Origin: Albifimbria verrucaria
Lineage: Eukaryota > Ascomycota > Sordariomycetes > Hypocreales > Stachybotryaceae
Assembly: GCA_020081605.1 (NCBI GenBank)
Contig: JAHREC010000038.1
Span: 1 to 64,000, forward strand
Reading direction: 5' to 3'
Length of the DNA stretch: 64,000 nucleotides
Shown here: positions 24,514 to 35,865 of the stretch, piece by piece
How positions within the stretch are numbered: the first letter of the stretch is position 1
Layout: every line of letters starts with the position of its first letter
Position numbers and translations under genes: made by a program
Notes under the pieces: generated by a model
What the model saw: the letters and a program-made list of their open reading frames with translations, nothing else
What the model was told of the DNA's origin: nothing
Databases searched by the model: none

Positions 24514-24870
24514 CTAAAGCCTTTGTTGCTGATGTTCCTGGTAATCCAACTCATTTGTGTAGAATGTGTTGGTCTTGTCGTCGCGCTCCTGGATTTTTCG
24601 TGATAGCTCCGCCTCAACCTGAGCTAGCTGCTGGGCCAGACCTTCCCGGTTCTCGGCCAGTTGGCTGCAGTGCTCCATTGAGACGTGCAACCTCAACCTG
24701 AATCTCTAAGTTGGTTCTGGGATGCTCTTCTTTAGCGGTGTACTGTTCCTCCCGCCATTTACGCTGCATCTCATCTCAGAAATTGCGTTCAGTCTCCTGC
24801 CAAACGAGCAGCTGCTCATCTGCCGCGAGTGCCTCTATATTGGGCAGACGAAGGGCAGTTGGTGCTGGAT
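24514..24870 (-). pseudogene. Broken 5' fragment of the coiled-coil/C2H2 gene
   Basis: The minus strand matches the first ~330 bp of the gene at 35866-37675 at high identity, for example AQVEAELSRK, QERDDK and NEELDY-like segments in both. Here the start ATG is ATA, the Trp codon of the NFWDEM motif is TGA, and a one-base shift occurs around the HCSQLAE segment. The match ends abruptly after the QQQRL codons (24514-24520), where this copy runs into TAG and unrelated sequence. The two G-to-A changes suit RIP. It is a truncated, dead relic of a dispersed family. Confidence 0.85.
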
Positions 24871-26055
24871 ATATATCATGGGAGATGAGATGAATGGACA
24901 GGTGGTTAAGGTTATAGCGCTAACCAGAGGGAACGTATGTAATCTGGCCGAGTGAATGAGTCCTTGGGGCTTAGTGATTCTGCAAGGACCCGAATAAAAC
25001 TGTACGAGGCGGTTTCATCCTAGCACAGACGTTAGGTGCTGTGAGGAGCGCCGCGGGCTCTCCTAGAGATGTTAAGGAGAAAAACAAAAGATAGCAAAAG
25101 AACGATGAGGAGTCTCACACAATCTGTGTAGAAAGGGGAGAAATTACCTAACGCGCGCCATATTAGTTGTGTGTAGCATGCATCCTGGAGAAATGAGCTC
25201 CAAGAAATAAGGGCATAGGCGTTCCTGTTTATCAAGAGTTTTTCAGACGACCTTTCGCAGTTGGAAAACTTGGCTGGAGGTTATATGGGTATCTTAATGC
25301 CCTAACCTGAAGCGACGATACTGGTAGAGCATGTACATCTCCCGGGTCACCATAGAATTAACTTATTATGGCTTGCTTCACTAGAATCATAACTCTATGC
25401 TACCAAGTAGCTTATTCAGGGATCAGAGTCGAGCCTATACCCATGTTTTATCGGTGTTGCGACTGCGTACCTCGGTCCAGCCTGGGTGGCATCGGATCAA
25501 ATAAACAGCGAACGACGTGAGCGTTGCTCTTATTGAAGTCAGAACCGGGACTTTTACGGAGACAAATATATGCATCTTTTTCTCTTTATATCAGTGTAGC
25601 GGACTGCTTCCTCCACTCTATATCAGAGAGTGAGATAGCCACGGGTGAGGAATGCTCCATATAGCTGAGAGAAGACACTGATTCGAGTTCACTACCAAGT
25701 CATTTCAGAGGACGGCGAGACTGCAATGATGATGGTCTGAGATGGACATTGGGTCTGCTCTGTGCCGCCAACCAATTCGCCTCTAAATACTAATAACACT
25801 TCGTGAGTGGGTGTTGGCCTTGAGGCTCTGAACTGTGACCAAAACTCCTATGATCCTCTTGCTGTCATCATAAACAAAGGTAAATAAGCCTTAAAATCCC
25901 CGAACCAGTCATTATATTCATTTCCTTCTTCGTGCCTCATCAACGCTTTCGCTGGATGATACTATCGGTGCGTGTGCTCAGACTGCCTTAATCCACCAGA
26001 GCTTCAGTGGAAGCAGTTGGCCTCGAGATCTGAACAGAAACTATCTTGGGCTGGC
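24871..26055. other. Intergenic region
   Basis: No gene supported on either strand. Confidence 0.5.
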
Positions 26056-27017
26056 TCAGATCTGTTGTGGTTGGTGATTTTGGCTCACCGGAGCTGTTGG
26101 AGACGGGCCAAGTCCGTATCCCTCGTCTTTACGTTGCAAAACTGTGGTTGGGGGCAAACTCGGGTCCTTCCTCTTCGTGAACCATTTCCACCATGTGCCA
26201 ACGACCGGGTCCCTCCACAGAACATTCTCCACTTCAATAGGGAGCCAAGCGTTGCAGCTGATTGTGTGGAGGATAAGAACATTTGCTGCAGTCCCGGTCC
26301 TAAGAGCGATCCCGAGCCATGTTACACACAACGCCAATACCATCCAGCTCGTCATGAATAAGCTCAGAAGCCTCCACCTGTAGGTATATGATCCCTCGGT
26401 GTCCATTTCAATGACCAAGTGTAGTACTATCACCGCAAGGCCGACGTAGGCTGGCAATGGCACAGCGTAGAGATATGCAGAGCTTTGTGCTGTTCGTGAC
26501 TCGGCCTTCTCCAAGAATAATAGTTGAGCAATCCCAAAAATGGCGAGGCCAAACTGAGAGATAAGACTGGAGAAGAAAACAAGACGACCTCGAGGCTGGT
26601 CTAAGAAGCTAATATCCATCCAGAGACTACTCTTCGTGAAGAGGATGATGTTCTGTCATTTATCAGCAATGTCATTCTGAGGTCAGTCGTGTTCGAGTAT
26701 CGGACCCTTAAACTTACCACCAGAATCGTTGAGTAGGCAAGAATGAGTAACCTGCATGTCCAGAGGATCCAACGCGTAGCGATCTCCTCTCTATTGCGAA
26801 CCCACGTAACCGTGGCCGCAATCAAGAGGCAAAGAACTGCAGTAACAGTGACAACGCACGGTAGCATGTACAGCAGAGGCTTTGAGATTATAGTGGTTAT
26901 GACAGTACTCGACTTCTTCGGGCGCCAAATAGCAGTAGAAGCATACCAGAGCGAAAGTGTAAAAACAGGTCCATAAGACGATGCAGCCAAGATCAGATTT
27001 AGGTTGTTTGGTTCCAT
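26056..27017 (-). CDS. Seven-helix integral membrane protein
   Basis: Exons 26718-27017 and 26056-26652 join in phase across a 65-bp intron (GTAAGT donor, ACAG acceptor, CTGAC/CTGAT branch candidates), giving 298 residues from an ATG at 27017. Membrane helices: around LILAASSYGPVFTLSLWY, then MLPCVVTVTAVLCLLIAA, LLILAYSTILVNIILF, FFSSLISQFGLAIFGIAQLL, VPLPAYVGLAVIVLHLVI, FMTSWMVLALCVTWLGIAL, and a weaker one near VLILHTISCNAW. The tail is hydrophilic and Pro/Gln-rich, probably cytosolic. The pattern suits a fungus-specific 7-TM protein of unknown role; receptor or transporter cannot be decided. It shares architecture, not clear sequence, with the gene at 12775-13540. A long plus-strand frame overlaps (25972-26361) but lacks features and is taken as a shadow. 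Confidence 0.65.
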
Positions 27018-28553
27018 TGTGAAGAATAAGTGAACTCGTTCCGGTCAATGGACAGGCCATTCAATACGACCACTGATGACTTGCGACAAGGCCTGCGAGG
27101 GAGAAAGACAAGGATAAAGACAAGCGGTAGCGGGTGAGGGACCAAGTAGCAGATGCTTGCAAGAGACAAAGAGATGGTGAAGGTATACGAGGGCACCCAT
27201 CACGCACCGTAGAGTCGTGGTGCTTAAAACAGGGGCGAACTGATATAAAAGTCATGGTTTCTTCGCTGGCCAGGCTTCTCCAAGCCGTCCAGTCGACTAG
27301 AAGAGTTTGCTGCCTTCCTCTTCGAGGAAACATTGCCTGCAGGGGGATCATCGAGCTTTGGGTGTTGATTGGTGTTGATGGCAGGGGTTGGCCCACTGTG
27401 ATAGTCACGGATGGCTTCCCGGGTCATGCCGAGTCCAGCACCGGAAACGTTGGGCCGGTCGATAAGGCGCACAGTTGGTCCCACCCAGATCCTTCTCCGA
27501 TGCGGTCCAACGGTGTCAGCCTCGGGCCGCTAACTACATGGAGAAATCGCATTAGTTCCATCAGCCTCTCACATAAACGACAGCTTACATGCTGTTGATC
27601 AATGATACCCACCTCAATGCCTGCTTGTTGTACCGATTTGACCAAACCGAATGGAGAAATCGATCCGAGCGCTGAGAGCCGACGAGAGTGTCGGTCAAGA
27701 TAGGAAGGGTAAATACGGAGGCTCAGAGCACAAGCCATTTGCCCATCTGCGGGTGGCTGACGTGACCGAGATGACGGGGGTGATAGGAGTGGCGGAAAAG
27801 TCAAAGGTCTTTGTCAAGCAGATGGAGGTAGTGGCGCATAGGATAGGGTTAACCACACAAGGCTTTGGGTTGTGAGCGAGACCTGCGTCCTCGTCACGTC
27901 CTAACCCTTCTAGGACTTTGCGATTTTCTATGTTATCTGGTGCCATCAGTTCACAGAATTTACTAGACTATGGTGTTCTGGACGGACCCAAGATGGCGTG
28001 ACATCGTCGGCTGTCTCTGTCGATAAGCCAAAGCATAACCCACAACCCTCTAGCTTCTCGTCTAATTTGATACACCACTTGTAAGGTGGGAATTACCAAC
28101 ACGGGAAGTGAAAGAAGAGATTGATTAATTATAAGTTAAATACTGTGATTTACATAACAAGTGGAACGAGTTTGTTCTTGGAGGTGGTGTATGTTGTATT
28201 ATTCTATCTGCCCTCATCCCCTATATTACGCTATAGAAGCCGAGATTTCGCAACGAACTTTTAGTGGTGATGATGACAGCGTTGCTTCCTGAAGATTGAG
28301 ATGTAGAAGATTGAGATGCAGACCAGCGTGAGCTAAGCATCGCCAACGTGATGCATCTCCGCAACCGTGGCGTTCGGACCATAAAATCCACCGCCCCTGA
28401 AGCATAGGCTTGACACTCTCCAGTATGATAGACAATTGAATTTCTGTTGGAATAGGGCCTATCTCCCGAATATGGAGTAGTTAGACCAGACAGATACCTG
28501 CTCCGTGTCAGAAAAGGGGAGAGGTTAGAGAGGGCTTGTAGGGCTTTATGTAC
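27018..28553. other. Intergenic region with unassigned frames
   Basis: Minus-strand frames at 27424-27804 and 27695-27946 (the latter from an ATG) and one at 28226-28435 are open and moderately protein-like, but no splice joins or domains tie them into a gene. 28226-28435 contains PTEIQLSI just upstream in frame, faintly like an F-box start; too weak to call. Confidence 0.4.
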
Positions 28554-29566
28554 TTACTGTTCTCCTCGCATCGACATCGGCGTCGTTGAACCGATGTTGC
28601 CAACGACTGCGGCTGGTACATTCAACTCCAAACTTCCAGTAAGGATATAGTGAAGACTCTTCTTATCCATCAGCCTATGTTTCTCCTCGAGCACGTTCCG
28701 ACTGAAGCAGGTGTGACTAGAGGCAAGTATAATATCTTTGGCACGTTGGTCGTTAAACATACTAAATGGTATCGGCTGCCTAACGGTGATACCCAATATG
28801 CTGCTGAGGTCCTGCAGGCTCTCGTCTGCCGTGCGCTGCCTAGAAAACTTGTACTTTCCCAAATCGTGTGGCCCGCCAGCTAGTTCAAATGCGCGACGGA
28901 GGAGAGATATTGTATGGAACCCAGTTTCTGCACCATTCCACTCATACCCGATGAATGCTTCTAATCGCGAGACCCAATCATCCCGGCTTCGTCCTAGAAA
29001 TCTGCGGACCATCGGTGAATGAGGATCGTCACAGTTTAGCAGATGTAGGCCCAAAGCGATGCATGACATTAAGACATTGTCAAGAATCTGGGGCTCTGAG
29101 TTCTATACCGCCTGTCAATCTTCTCGTTGCTGCTGGGTGGCCTGGGACCGAAACATACTATGATCTCAGTAACAATACAGAGCTTCTCCAATTTCAGTGG
29201 TGCATATTCACCAAGCTGGACCTGGCGGTCACAATTCAAGACGTGGTGACCCAATTCTCGTCTTCCTGTACGATGTTTATCGATAGCTCGGGATCCATGA
29301 AGATTGGCAGGGTTGAATCTCTGATTGAGTGTCTGTACACGCCATTGTCGGAAATCAGGCGGGTAGTTGTGCCCGGTCTGCCCGGATGTTGACGAAGATA
29401 ATAAATGGAAAGCCCAGTTCCCAGTGTTTCCTACAAAGCAAACGGTATGCTCGTGGCTATAGCTTTCGTCAGGGTGAATGGCTTGGTGAAGAAAGGACAC
29501 GCAAGTGGTGTCTTGAGTGGGAGTGTGTTGAGCAGAAATCGACCAAATATCAGGCAGGTCTGGGAT
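28554..29566 (-). CDS. Hypothetical protein, at least two exons
   Basis: Two exons fit well: one ending at 29159 and one from 29087 to a TAA at 28554, with a 71-bp intron (GTATGT donor, CCCAG acceptor, phase 0). The upstream exon is open from about 29566, so the true start is not fixed and another exon may lie further up. The joined protein contains LKLEKLCIVTEII followed by ILDNVLMSCIALGLHLLN, then FLGRSRDDWVSRLEAFIGYE and SMFNDQRAKDIILASSH. It is helical with no signal peptide, membrane segment or family I can name. Plus-strand frames overlap it, but the minus reading explains the splice signals better. Confidence 0.45.
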
Positions 29567-32170
29567 CTAATAGCCGTGAGCCCCTTTTGCTATTGATTGT
29601 ACATGATCTCAAGACGCAACATACCATTCTAAACTGTCCATCGGGCCCTGTAAGAACAATTGAAGGCAGCAGCATGATTCTGAGTGTACCTGAGTAAGCC
29701 AGAAATAAAGGGAATTATTACTTTCACCGTGAAGGTGCCTCTAAAGGGATAGAATCACTCGGTCGATGGTCGGGGAGGGCGGAGGGATTTATGATGGAAG
29801 CCGGGACACCGCATTTGGTTCAGGGCATAAGCCAAGGTGGAGATTGCGCAGCGGTTTGGTACTTTCAAGGAAGAAACCTGGATGCACGACGAGAATTACC
29901 TCCACTGCAAGAGCTCCATGTGTGGAGACGTGAGCATCAGCTGGGGATCACTGACCGGGGTCTTGTGCAGATAAGAAGCATGGGGTCATCAGAAGAAGCC
30001 TTGGACTAGCGGTCTCACCTGATCTACTATGTACGGGAAATTGGCTGCACACAGCCATCACGAGGCTTCCTTGGGGAGAGAAGGGGAACCGGGATCAGTG
30101 GTTGCGTTGTGTTTTCTCTCTATGGGCACAGTGCTTGAAGAATTTGACGATATCGATTGCTCGGCTTGGGTTTTTGGAGTCAGCAGGGTTGTTTGGCAGG
30201 ATGGCTCTTTACATCCACGTTTCGTTGAACGCAGAGAAGGGTCTCTACTAGCCGTTGGTGGTGATTGACTTTGTCCTAAATACATCTTTCCAGTCGATCC
30301 TCACAAAGTAACGTATCGTACATATGAGGTTGTTGGGACCTAGGATGAACCATCAAGACGAGGACCTTGTCGAACGATGTGGTCCACTACCATCGAGCAG
30401 GCACCTGTCTTCAACTTTAGTGGCAGCAAGACTTGCAACGCCAATGGTATAAGCGTTTGATCAGGAAGAGTAGAGATGGTCCTTGCAAATCATCAACAAG
30501 GCATCAAAAATCGAAAAGTTGGTAAGCAGTAGGCCAGGCTACGGAGGAGAGATGCTACATCCAGCTCCAGGTTTGCAGATACAACCTACCGTCGAGGACC
30601 AGAATGGCATCCCAGAAAACAGTCAAAATCAGTCAAAAACAATCAAAAACAATGTTAGAGGCCGCGAGCCTATGATAATCGGACACCCTGAGATGGATGA
30701 CCGTCCCGAGAGTGTACCAATTCTAGCAACCCCTTCGGCTCGGGTTGCTAATCTCGAATCATCACCAGTCAACGGAGACCATGATGTGAATCATTTACTG
30801 ATAAGACCGCCGGGACGGGTTCTCCATATGTGCCCCTGCCATTGTGGAGGCAGCCCATCTCGAAGACCCTGCGATGGCCTTCAGTGTTCATTCAAGGTGC
30901 GCCCCAGCCGACCGCAAACTATTAGATAGCTTGCATCTTTTGTGAATGTTTCAAGTGTAATGACATCAAATCAAAACACAGCCATATGTAGACCTTAACA
31001 TCTATTCTTTGTCCGTGTGACTTCTGCGGACCAACGTGGCAAAAAGTTCACGTCGCCTTCCTCCTCTTCAGTTTCCTAATGACCTCGATAATCCTTGGTG
31101 GCTTGGCTGTGCAGTTGCTTGAGCCCTGATTTTGAGTTAGCATTGCCTTAAACCAAGCTTATACTGCCACGAATCCAGAGAATCGTAAGGTCAAGTGGCC
31201 AGCGTTACGTGAATTAATTCTAGTTAGAATCGACTAGTTCTAGTCCCATGAGGCAGTTCAATTCAGCCTAGCCTCATTGAAGAGCATAGAAGACTGGAAA
31301 CTAGTCCTATGCTCCGCGTGTGCCTTAAAACGGAGGCGCCAACCGATCACATCTCCTCTGTAGGCATATCAACCTTGAAGATAGGCATATATCTGACACG
31401 ATGTGGAAAAACCAGCTGAGCCACTCTTACAAGAGAGATATATAGAGGTACCATGTCATGACTTTGCACAAGATAAGTCTCAGATTCATACAGCGCGTTA
31501 ACTCTTCTTACCGCTACGACAACATCTTACAACGAACAACTTAAAAACCACTTGAATCACCGACCTGGGCAGCAATAACTGTTTCGCTGCTCTGTTGATC
31601 AGAGAGACTGTAAGCTAATATATGGAGGCAAAATTGAAGTAATTCTAACAAGAGGTATTTTAGTTCTACTTTTTGTCCAATAGTTTGAAATAATGGCTGA
31701 GGAGTATGAACCATTTTGGCAGTCGAAACTTCCTCGAATGCAAGAGCTTCAAAGAAAACAAGAAATGGCGCCGTTGAATAGGGAAGAGTTCCATGAACTG
31801 GAATTGATACTTCTTGATTACTTCTCGCATAAGAACAGAGTCGAACGGCGACGTGCGAGCAAACTATAGCAGCAGTGAGCAATACAGGATCTGGATGGTT
31901 CAAGTTCGCCTTGCCAAATATAGTCATTTTGGACACGTGCTCTCTTGAGCAACGAAAAAGGAACAAGGAGGATGTGACTCATCCAAAAAGCCTTTAGTGG
32001 ATGCAAACTAAAACCCCAACTCAAGCAAGATGTGAAGAGTAACTATAGCTCTATTGGGGGTGATGTGCACGTCTGTTCAGAGTGAAAAAAGCAGCTGCAG
32101 AACTTGAGGGATAACATCCCATTCTGGGATACATGTCCTTCTTTCGGTTAACAGAGAGGCTAGATTTTAA
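29567..32170. other. Intergenic, becoming AT-rich
   Basis: Plus frames at 29791-30009, 30029-30268 and 30483-30929 and a minus frame at 31541-31966 are open, but none starts or splices convincingly and none has a known domain. A CAGTCAAAA/CAATCAAAA run lies near 30625-30650. From about 31 kb the base composition becomes AT-richer. Confidence 0.45.
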
Positions 32171-32298
32171 ATACCGTCCTAGACGCAAAGGGTGTCACGG
32201 GTTTGCCTTAATAATTTTAATAAATCAGGCACTGTGTCACGGTGCTTAATAAAATTAACAACGGAAACCCGCGACACCCTTTGCGTATGCGGCGGTAT
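32171..32298. repeat. Small hairpin / MITE-like inverted repeat
   Basis: The arms 32183-32204 and 32265-32286 are inverted copies matching at 21 of 22 positions (core ACGCAAAGGGTGTC). Weaker pairing (ATACCG...) continues outward to about 32171 and 32298, and AT-rich partial pairing continues inward. The element is about 104-128 bp long and non-coding. Confidence 0.85.
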
Positions 32299-32374
32299 CA
32301 TAAATATTTCAAGTTTAAAGAGCTTGAAGAAAGCATAGGCTCTTACGAAAGGGGGACGAATGTGCATTATTGTC

Positions 32375-32628
32375 GCCCTTGAGGCCGGTAAGCTGCAGAC
32401 TAAGTAGAAGCCCCACGGCGCCTTAGTCCTACGTCGGTACATAGAGTAACTTCCTGAATCTCTCTCACTGCTAGCAGACGTGAACTCAAGATGATCTAAG
32501 CGAACATAAAGCCAGCAATACTCAATGGGGCACGTCAGTATTCTCAAAGCATCTCCAGTATCTTGCTAGACTATACCCACCATACTAGTAAGTATCAGCG
32601 CCCGGCTCTGCCGGCAGGTAATTATAGC
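32375..32628 (+). mobile_element. Degenerate MITE, copy 1
   Basis: The left end CTTGAGGCCGGTAAGCTGCAG (32378-32398) is nearly the same as that of the element at 34095-34356, and internal blocks (TAGAAGCC, TTAGTC-TACGTC-GTACA, GGGCA-GTCAGTATCTC) align in order. The right end near 32605-32628 is eroded (CCGGCAGGTAATTATAG). It carries no open frame and is presumably mobilised in trans. Confidence 0.65.
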
Positions 32629-32745
32629 GATTGCTGAGAATCACGTACTGAATCACGGCATGCCTTTCAATCACTCCGATAAGTCTACTGCGAGTCATAA
32701 CGACAGACATGTATTTGCATGGCAGAGCGACCACAGGCAACGACA

Positions 32746-32791
32746 ACGAGATGCGGCTATGATTTGATACGAGATGCGGCTATGATTTGAT
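32746..32791 (+). repeat. 23-bp perfect tandem duplication
   Basis: The unit ACGAGATGCGGCTATG-ATTTGAT occurs twice head to tail without a mismatch. Confidence 0.95.
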
Positions 32792-33219
32792 AGGACAGGC
32801 TAGGAGCGGATATTTGCTGGTATTGATTAAAACTTGCTGTGAATGCTTACTGTGTCGCAAACGCCAAGCAGGTTGTTGATTCTGGCACTCTTCTGGGACG
32901 ACAGACGACCAAAGAACGTACAACGATGGTGGTCCAGTATCGTCCCTTCCATGATGGGTCCATGCCTCGACCTAACCAAGAAACTATCACATAAATGCAG
33001 GTTCGAGCTAATACTCGCTTCGTCCACATGAGCAGGCGATCGTCGGAAGAATAATAAAATAGTTATTATCTGTCTGCTTGTACAGCACTCACAAACGGTC
33101 CCTCCTGCTAAGGGAAATGGAAAGTATCCCCTATAATAATATTGCCCCCGTTCCCGGTATTATAATAGAAAGAGTTTTTAGTTCCATTATTAATAATCTG
33201 CGTACCAAAATTATAATAA

Positions 33220-33564
33220 CTATGTGTCGAGTTGGCGGGAGTTTTTGATAGTTGGAAAAAGCGGCGTTCGAACTAGTATGACTGCTTCGACTACCGTGGC
33301 AATCACGACAAAGACCATCATCGGTATCAGAGCCTGCCGCTGGGGTGCGCTCCATATTGCTAATCTTCGTGATTGTACATGTTAGCATCGATGTCTCATA
33401 AGAATACTCAGACTCCGTACCAGTGAGCCATTCGAGTGGCTTAATCCTCGATTCGGATTGGATGTATCTTCAAGGGGTGTGGTAGATCGGGAGGCATTAT
33501 TATCCGGTGTTGACGCCGACTCGTTGCCATCCGCCTCCACTGTTGGTTTCTGATATGTAGTCAT
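33220..33564 (-). CDS. Possible small single-pass membrane protein
   Basis: From ATG 33564, exon 1 (33408-33564) joins exon 2 (33220-33359) across a 48-bp intron (GTATTC donor, GCTAAC branch site, TTAG acceptor) in phase 1, giving 98 residues. The N-terminal half is polar and Ser/Thr/Asn-rich. The C-terminal half has IWSAPQRQALIPMM and a hydrophobic run to VVEAVILV, a likely membrane helix, then a short basic tail. Another donor (GTACGG) would lead to a frame with no helix. No family is recognised. It lies in AT-rich DNA between two MITE copies, so it may also be a relic. Confidence 0.35.
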
Positions 33565-34094
33565 TATATACTCCTGATAATACTGGCAAGACTGGTATTG
33601 AGAGTTCTTGTGTTGGGAAAATTTTTCCGTTTCCAGAGTTCTGGTCTTTTGTAGGCTCAAGGCAGCTAGGTCTTAGCTAATAAGCACACAACACATCTGG
33701 CCCACTCTACCCCCTGTCTAATTGTCAAAAGCTCGAGTACTGACAGGGATTCTGTTAAACCATACAGCTGAAAGAGATGATGCTTGACCAAGACAAGACA
33801 ACCCTTGCTACGACCTCGCTATGCACATTCGCTTTCGCTTTACCAAATGAACAACTTCTTGATCTCTTGGGAGCTTGTCTATGAGCACGGCTAATGTTGT
33901 CATGAACAAATCAGAGTCCAGATTCATGTCTATCAAGAGCTCCAAAGATTCCAATCGTAAGCATCGCAACACTATATGTTACTTGAGGAATAGTCAGCGT
34001 CTTTGGATTCAGACACTGCATGCCGATACAAAGAGTTCAGGAACTCTCATCAATGGCACCATGGTGTGATCATAATCCCTTCCCCTCCCCGTTT

Positions 34095-34356
34095 ATCCCT
34101 CGAGGCCGGTAAGCTGCAGATTATGTAGAAGCCTCGAAATATCTTAGTCATACGTCAGTACAGGTACATGAAGCAAATTCAAAGCCACGTTGACGATGAT
34201 TATCGTGATGTAGCCATATGTAACATGGGGCAATGCCAGTATCTCTATCATCAGCTAATTTACTAGGCCTTCTGTGTATCTAATTTTCATCTGGTTCTAA
34301 TTGGCCACTATACTGATTTGGTACTGAGCCTGCACCTTACCGGCCTCAAGGGGATA
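34095..34356 (+). mobile_element. MITE with terminal inverted repeats, copy 2
   Basis: The ends are inverted copies of each other: left ATCCCTCGAGGCCGGTAAG (34095-34113) and right CTTACCGGCCTCAAGGGGAT (34336-34355). Terminal repeats are about 25 bp and the element about 262 bp. It has no coding capacity. The flanks (TTTA left, TAGA right) allow a TA target duplication but do not prove it. A diverged sister lies at 32375-32628 in the same orientation. Confidence 0.8.
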
Positions 34357-35865
34357 GACGGTTGGACAGTATCGTAATTCGACATTCTTCGTCGATAAAC
34401 TCTTTACATTTACATACCAGTAAACACACTTATAGGTAAAACAAACTTCCTCCCGGATTTTCAAGCCAGCCACAGATACTCGTTCCTACTCTTGAGAAAA
34501 CTCATAATAGAGTCCTTCGTTTGTATTGAGCCGCCCTCACGGTATCTATTATATGGACAGGGCCATGAATGAATAACACTTATAGCATGGCATCAGCCCG
34601 AAAATATTAAGAATCAGAAACGTGAAATAATCAGATATAAAGCAATAGAATAGTAAAAAAATGAAAGATAGAAGCGGATGCGAGATCAGTCTACGGCTAG
34701 ATATTTCCATCGGCAGGAATGTTCTATTCAAAGTCATTATTATTTTGTAGTGTCTTATTCAATTTTAATACTATAATATATAAATCAAATATGGTTGAAT
34801 GATTTCAGTTGTTTACGGCTCACAGAGCATTTTTTGTCGTCCATGTGTTAGAAGCTTTAGCTCATCTGTTAACATTTGATATTTAGTTCTTATACCGGTA
34901 GTCACTGGATTGTGTTCACGAGTAAGCTCAGTCCCTGCGAGCTCTGGGTGACTCCAAACGGGAAAATGACGCCTGCGTGAGATGGCGAAAGCACTGTTGA
35001 TTCCAAACAGCCACAGTCCATGAGCACTTTCCTAAGTGTTGAGAATGCATGTAGGTTGAAGGTGGTCTGGACTACGCACTGTGTGATGGTAATTGTGCAA
35101 TTTTTGGAGCCTTCTGGGTTATTTCGTGTCTATTTCTATGATCGAACACAAATCTTGAAGCCGGTGGCTGATGAGCATGTGCGGCGTTGACAAGGAGATG
35201 TCCGACTTACCATTATGTGATTGAAGTGCTGAGACTGTCCGACAAGACGTTGAGGCATTCCTCTAAGAACCCCACCATAATCCCTGATCATCGCCCTCCT
35301 CCCTGTAATTCGGGTTGGCCAATCGCTTGACCATGTAAGACACCAAATAGTCCATGAGCTTCGCCACTCATGTCAAATATGTCGGCAAATGCTTGCCTTA
35401 TATACTACAGAGTACCGCAACAGCTGTCTGATGAGGTTTGGCCTGAGTCGCCCTATTGCTGAGGTCGTTCAACATCTGTGACCCAGAGGGCCAGTTATCG
35501 TGCCGCAGGAGCCGTTAGAAAACGTTAGAAGAGCTCGTGTTCGGCCTTAGTGCATCTGGTCCCACCCGGCTTATATGTCCCGGGTGGAACCAGATGCGCT
35601 GAGCTGCCTTCACATACACCTGACCTCTACGACCGGATGAAAGAGTGTCATACGGTTTGATTCTGGTCCTCGCAGAGCTATTCAGCCACAAGAGCTCACT
35701 CAGCCAGATTAACCACATTGTCTATGGTTGCCACTGAAAACGAACCTTAACTTATCCTCTCATCTTACCTCACCTTATCTCGCATAATACACATCTAAGA
35801 GTCAGAGCCTGCCCAAGTTAGCTCTCCTCTCGCCAACGCCAGGCCAACTACAACTCGTCCCCAAC
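34357..35865. other. AT-rich intergenic DNA and leader of the C2H2 gene
   Basis: No gene seen. 34560-34800 is strongly AT-rich. The hairpin at 35552-35597 is listed separately. Just upstream of the ATG at 35866 the strand is rich in CTTA/CTCA (CTTATCCTCTCATCTTACCTC... around 35749-35782), a typical fungal pyrimidine-rich leader. Confidence 0.5.
35552..35597. repeat. 18-bp stem, 10-base loop hairpin
   Basis: The arm GCATCTGGTCCCACCCGG (35552-35569) pairs with 35580-35597 at 17 of 18 positions. It lies about 270 bp before the coiled-coil/C2H2 gene. Confidence 0.9.

Noticed and set aside
25972..26361. 129-codon plus-strand frame
   Set aside because: It lies opposite the second exon of the 7-helix protein, which has far better support.
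27424..27946. Two overlapping minus-strand frames as a two-exon gene
   Set aside because: No splice pair joins them in phase and no domain is visible.
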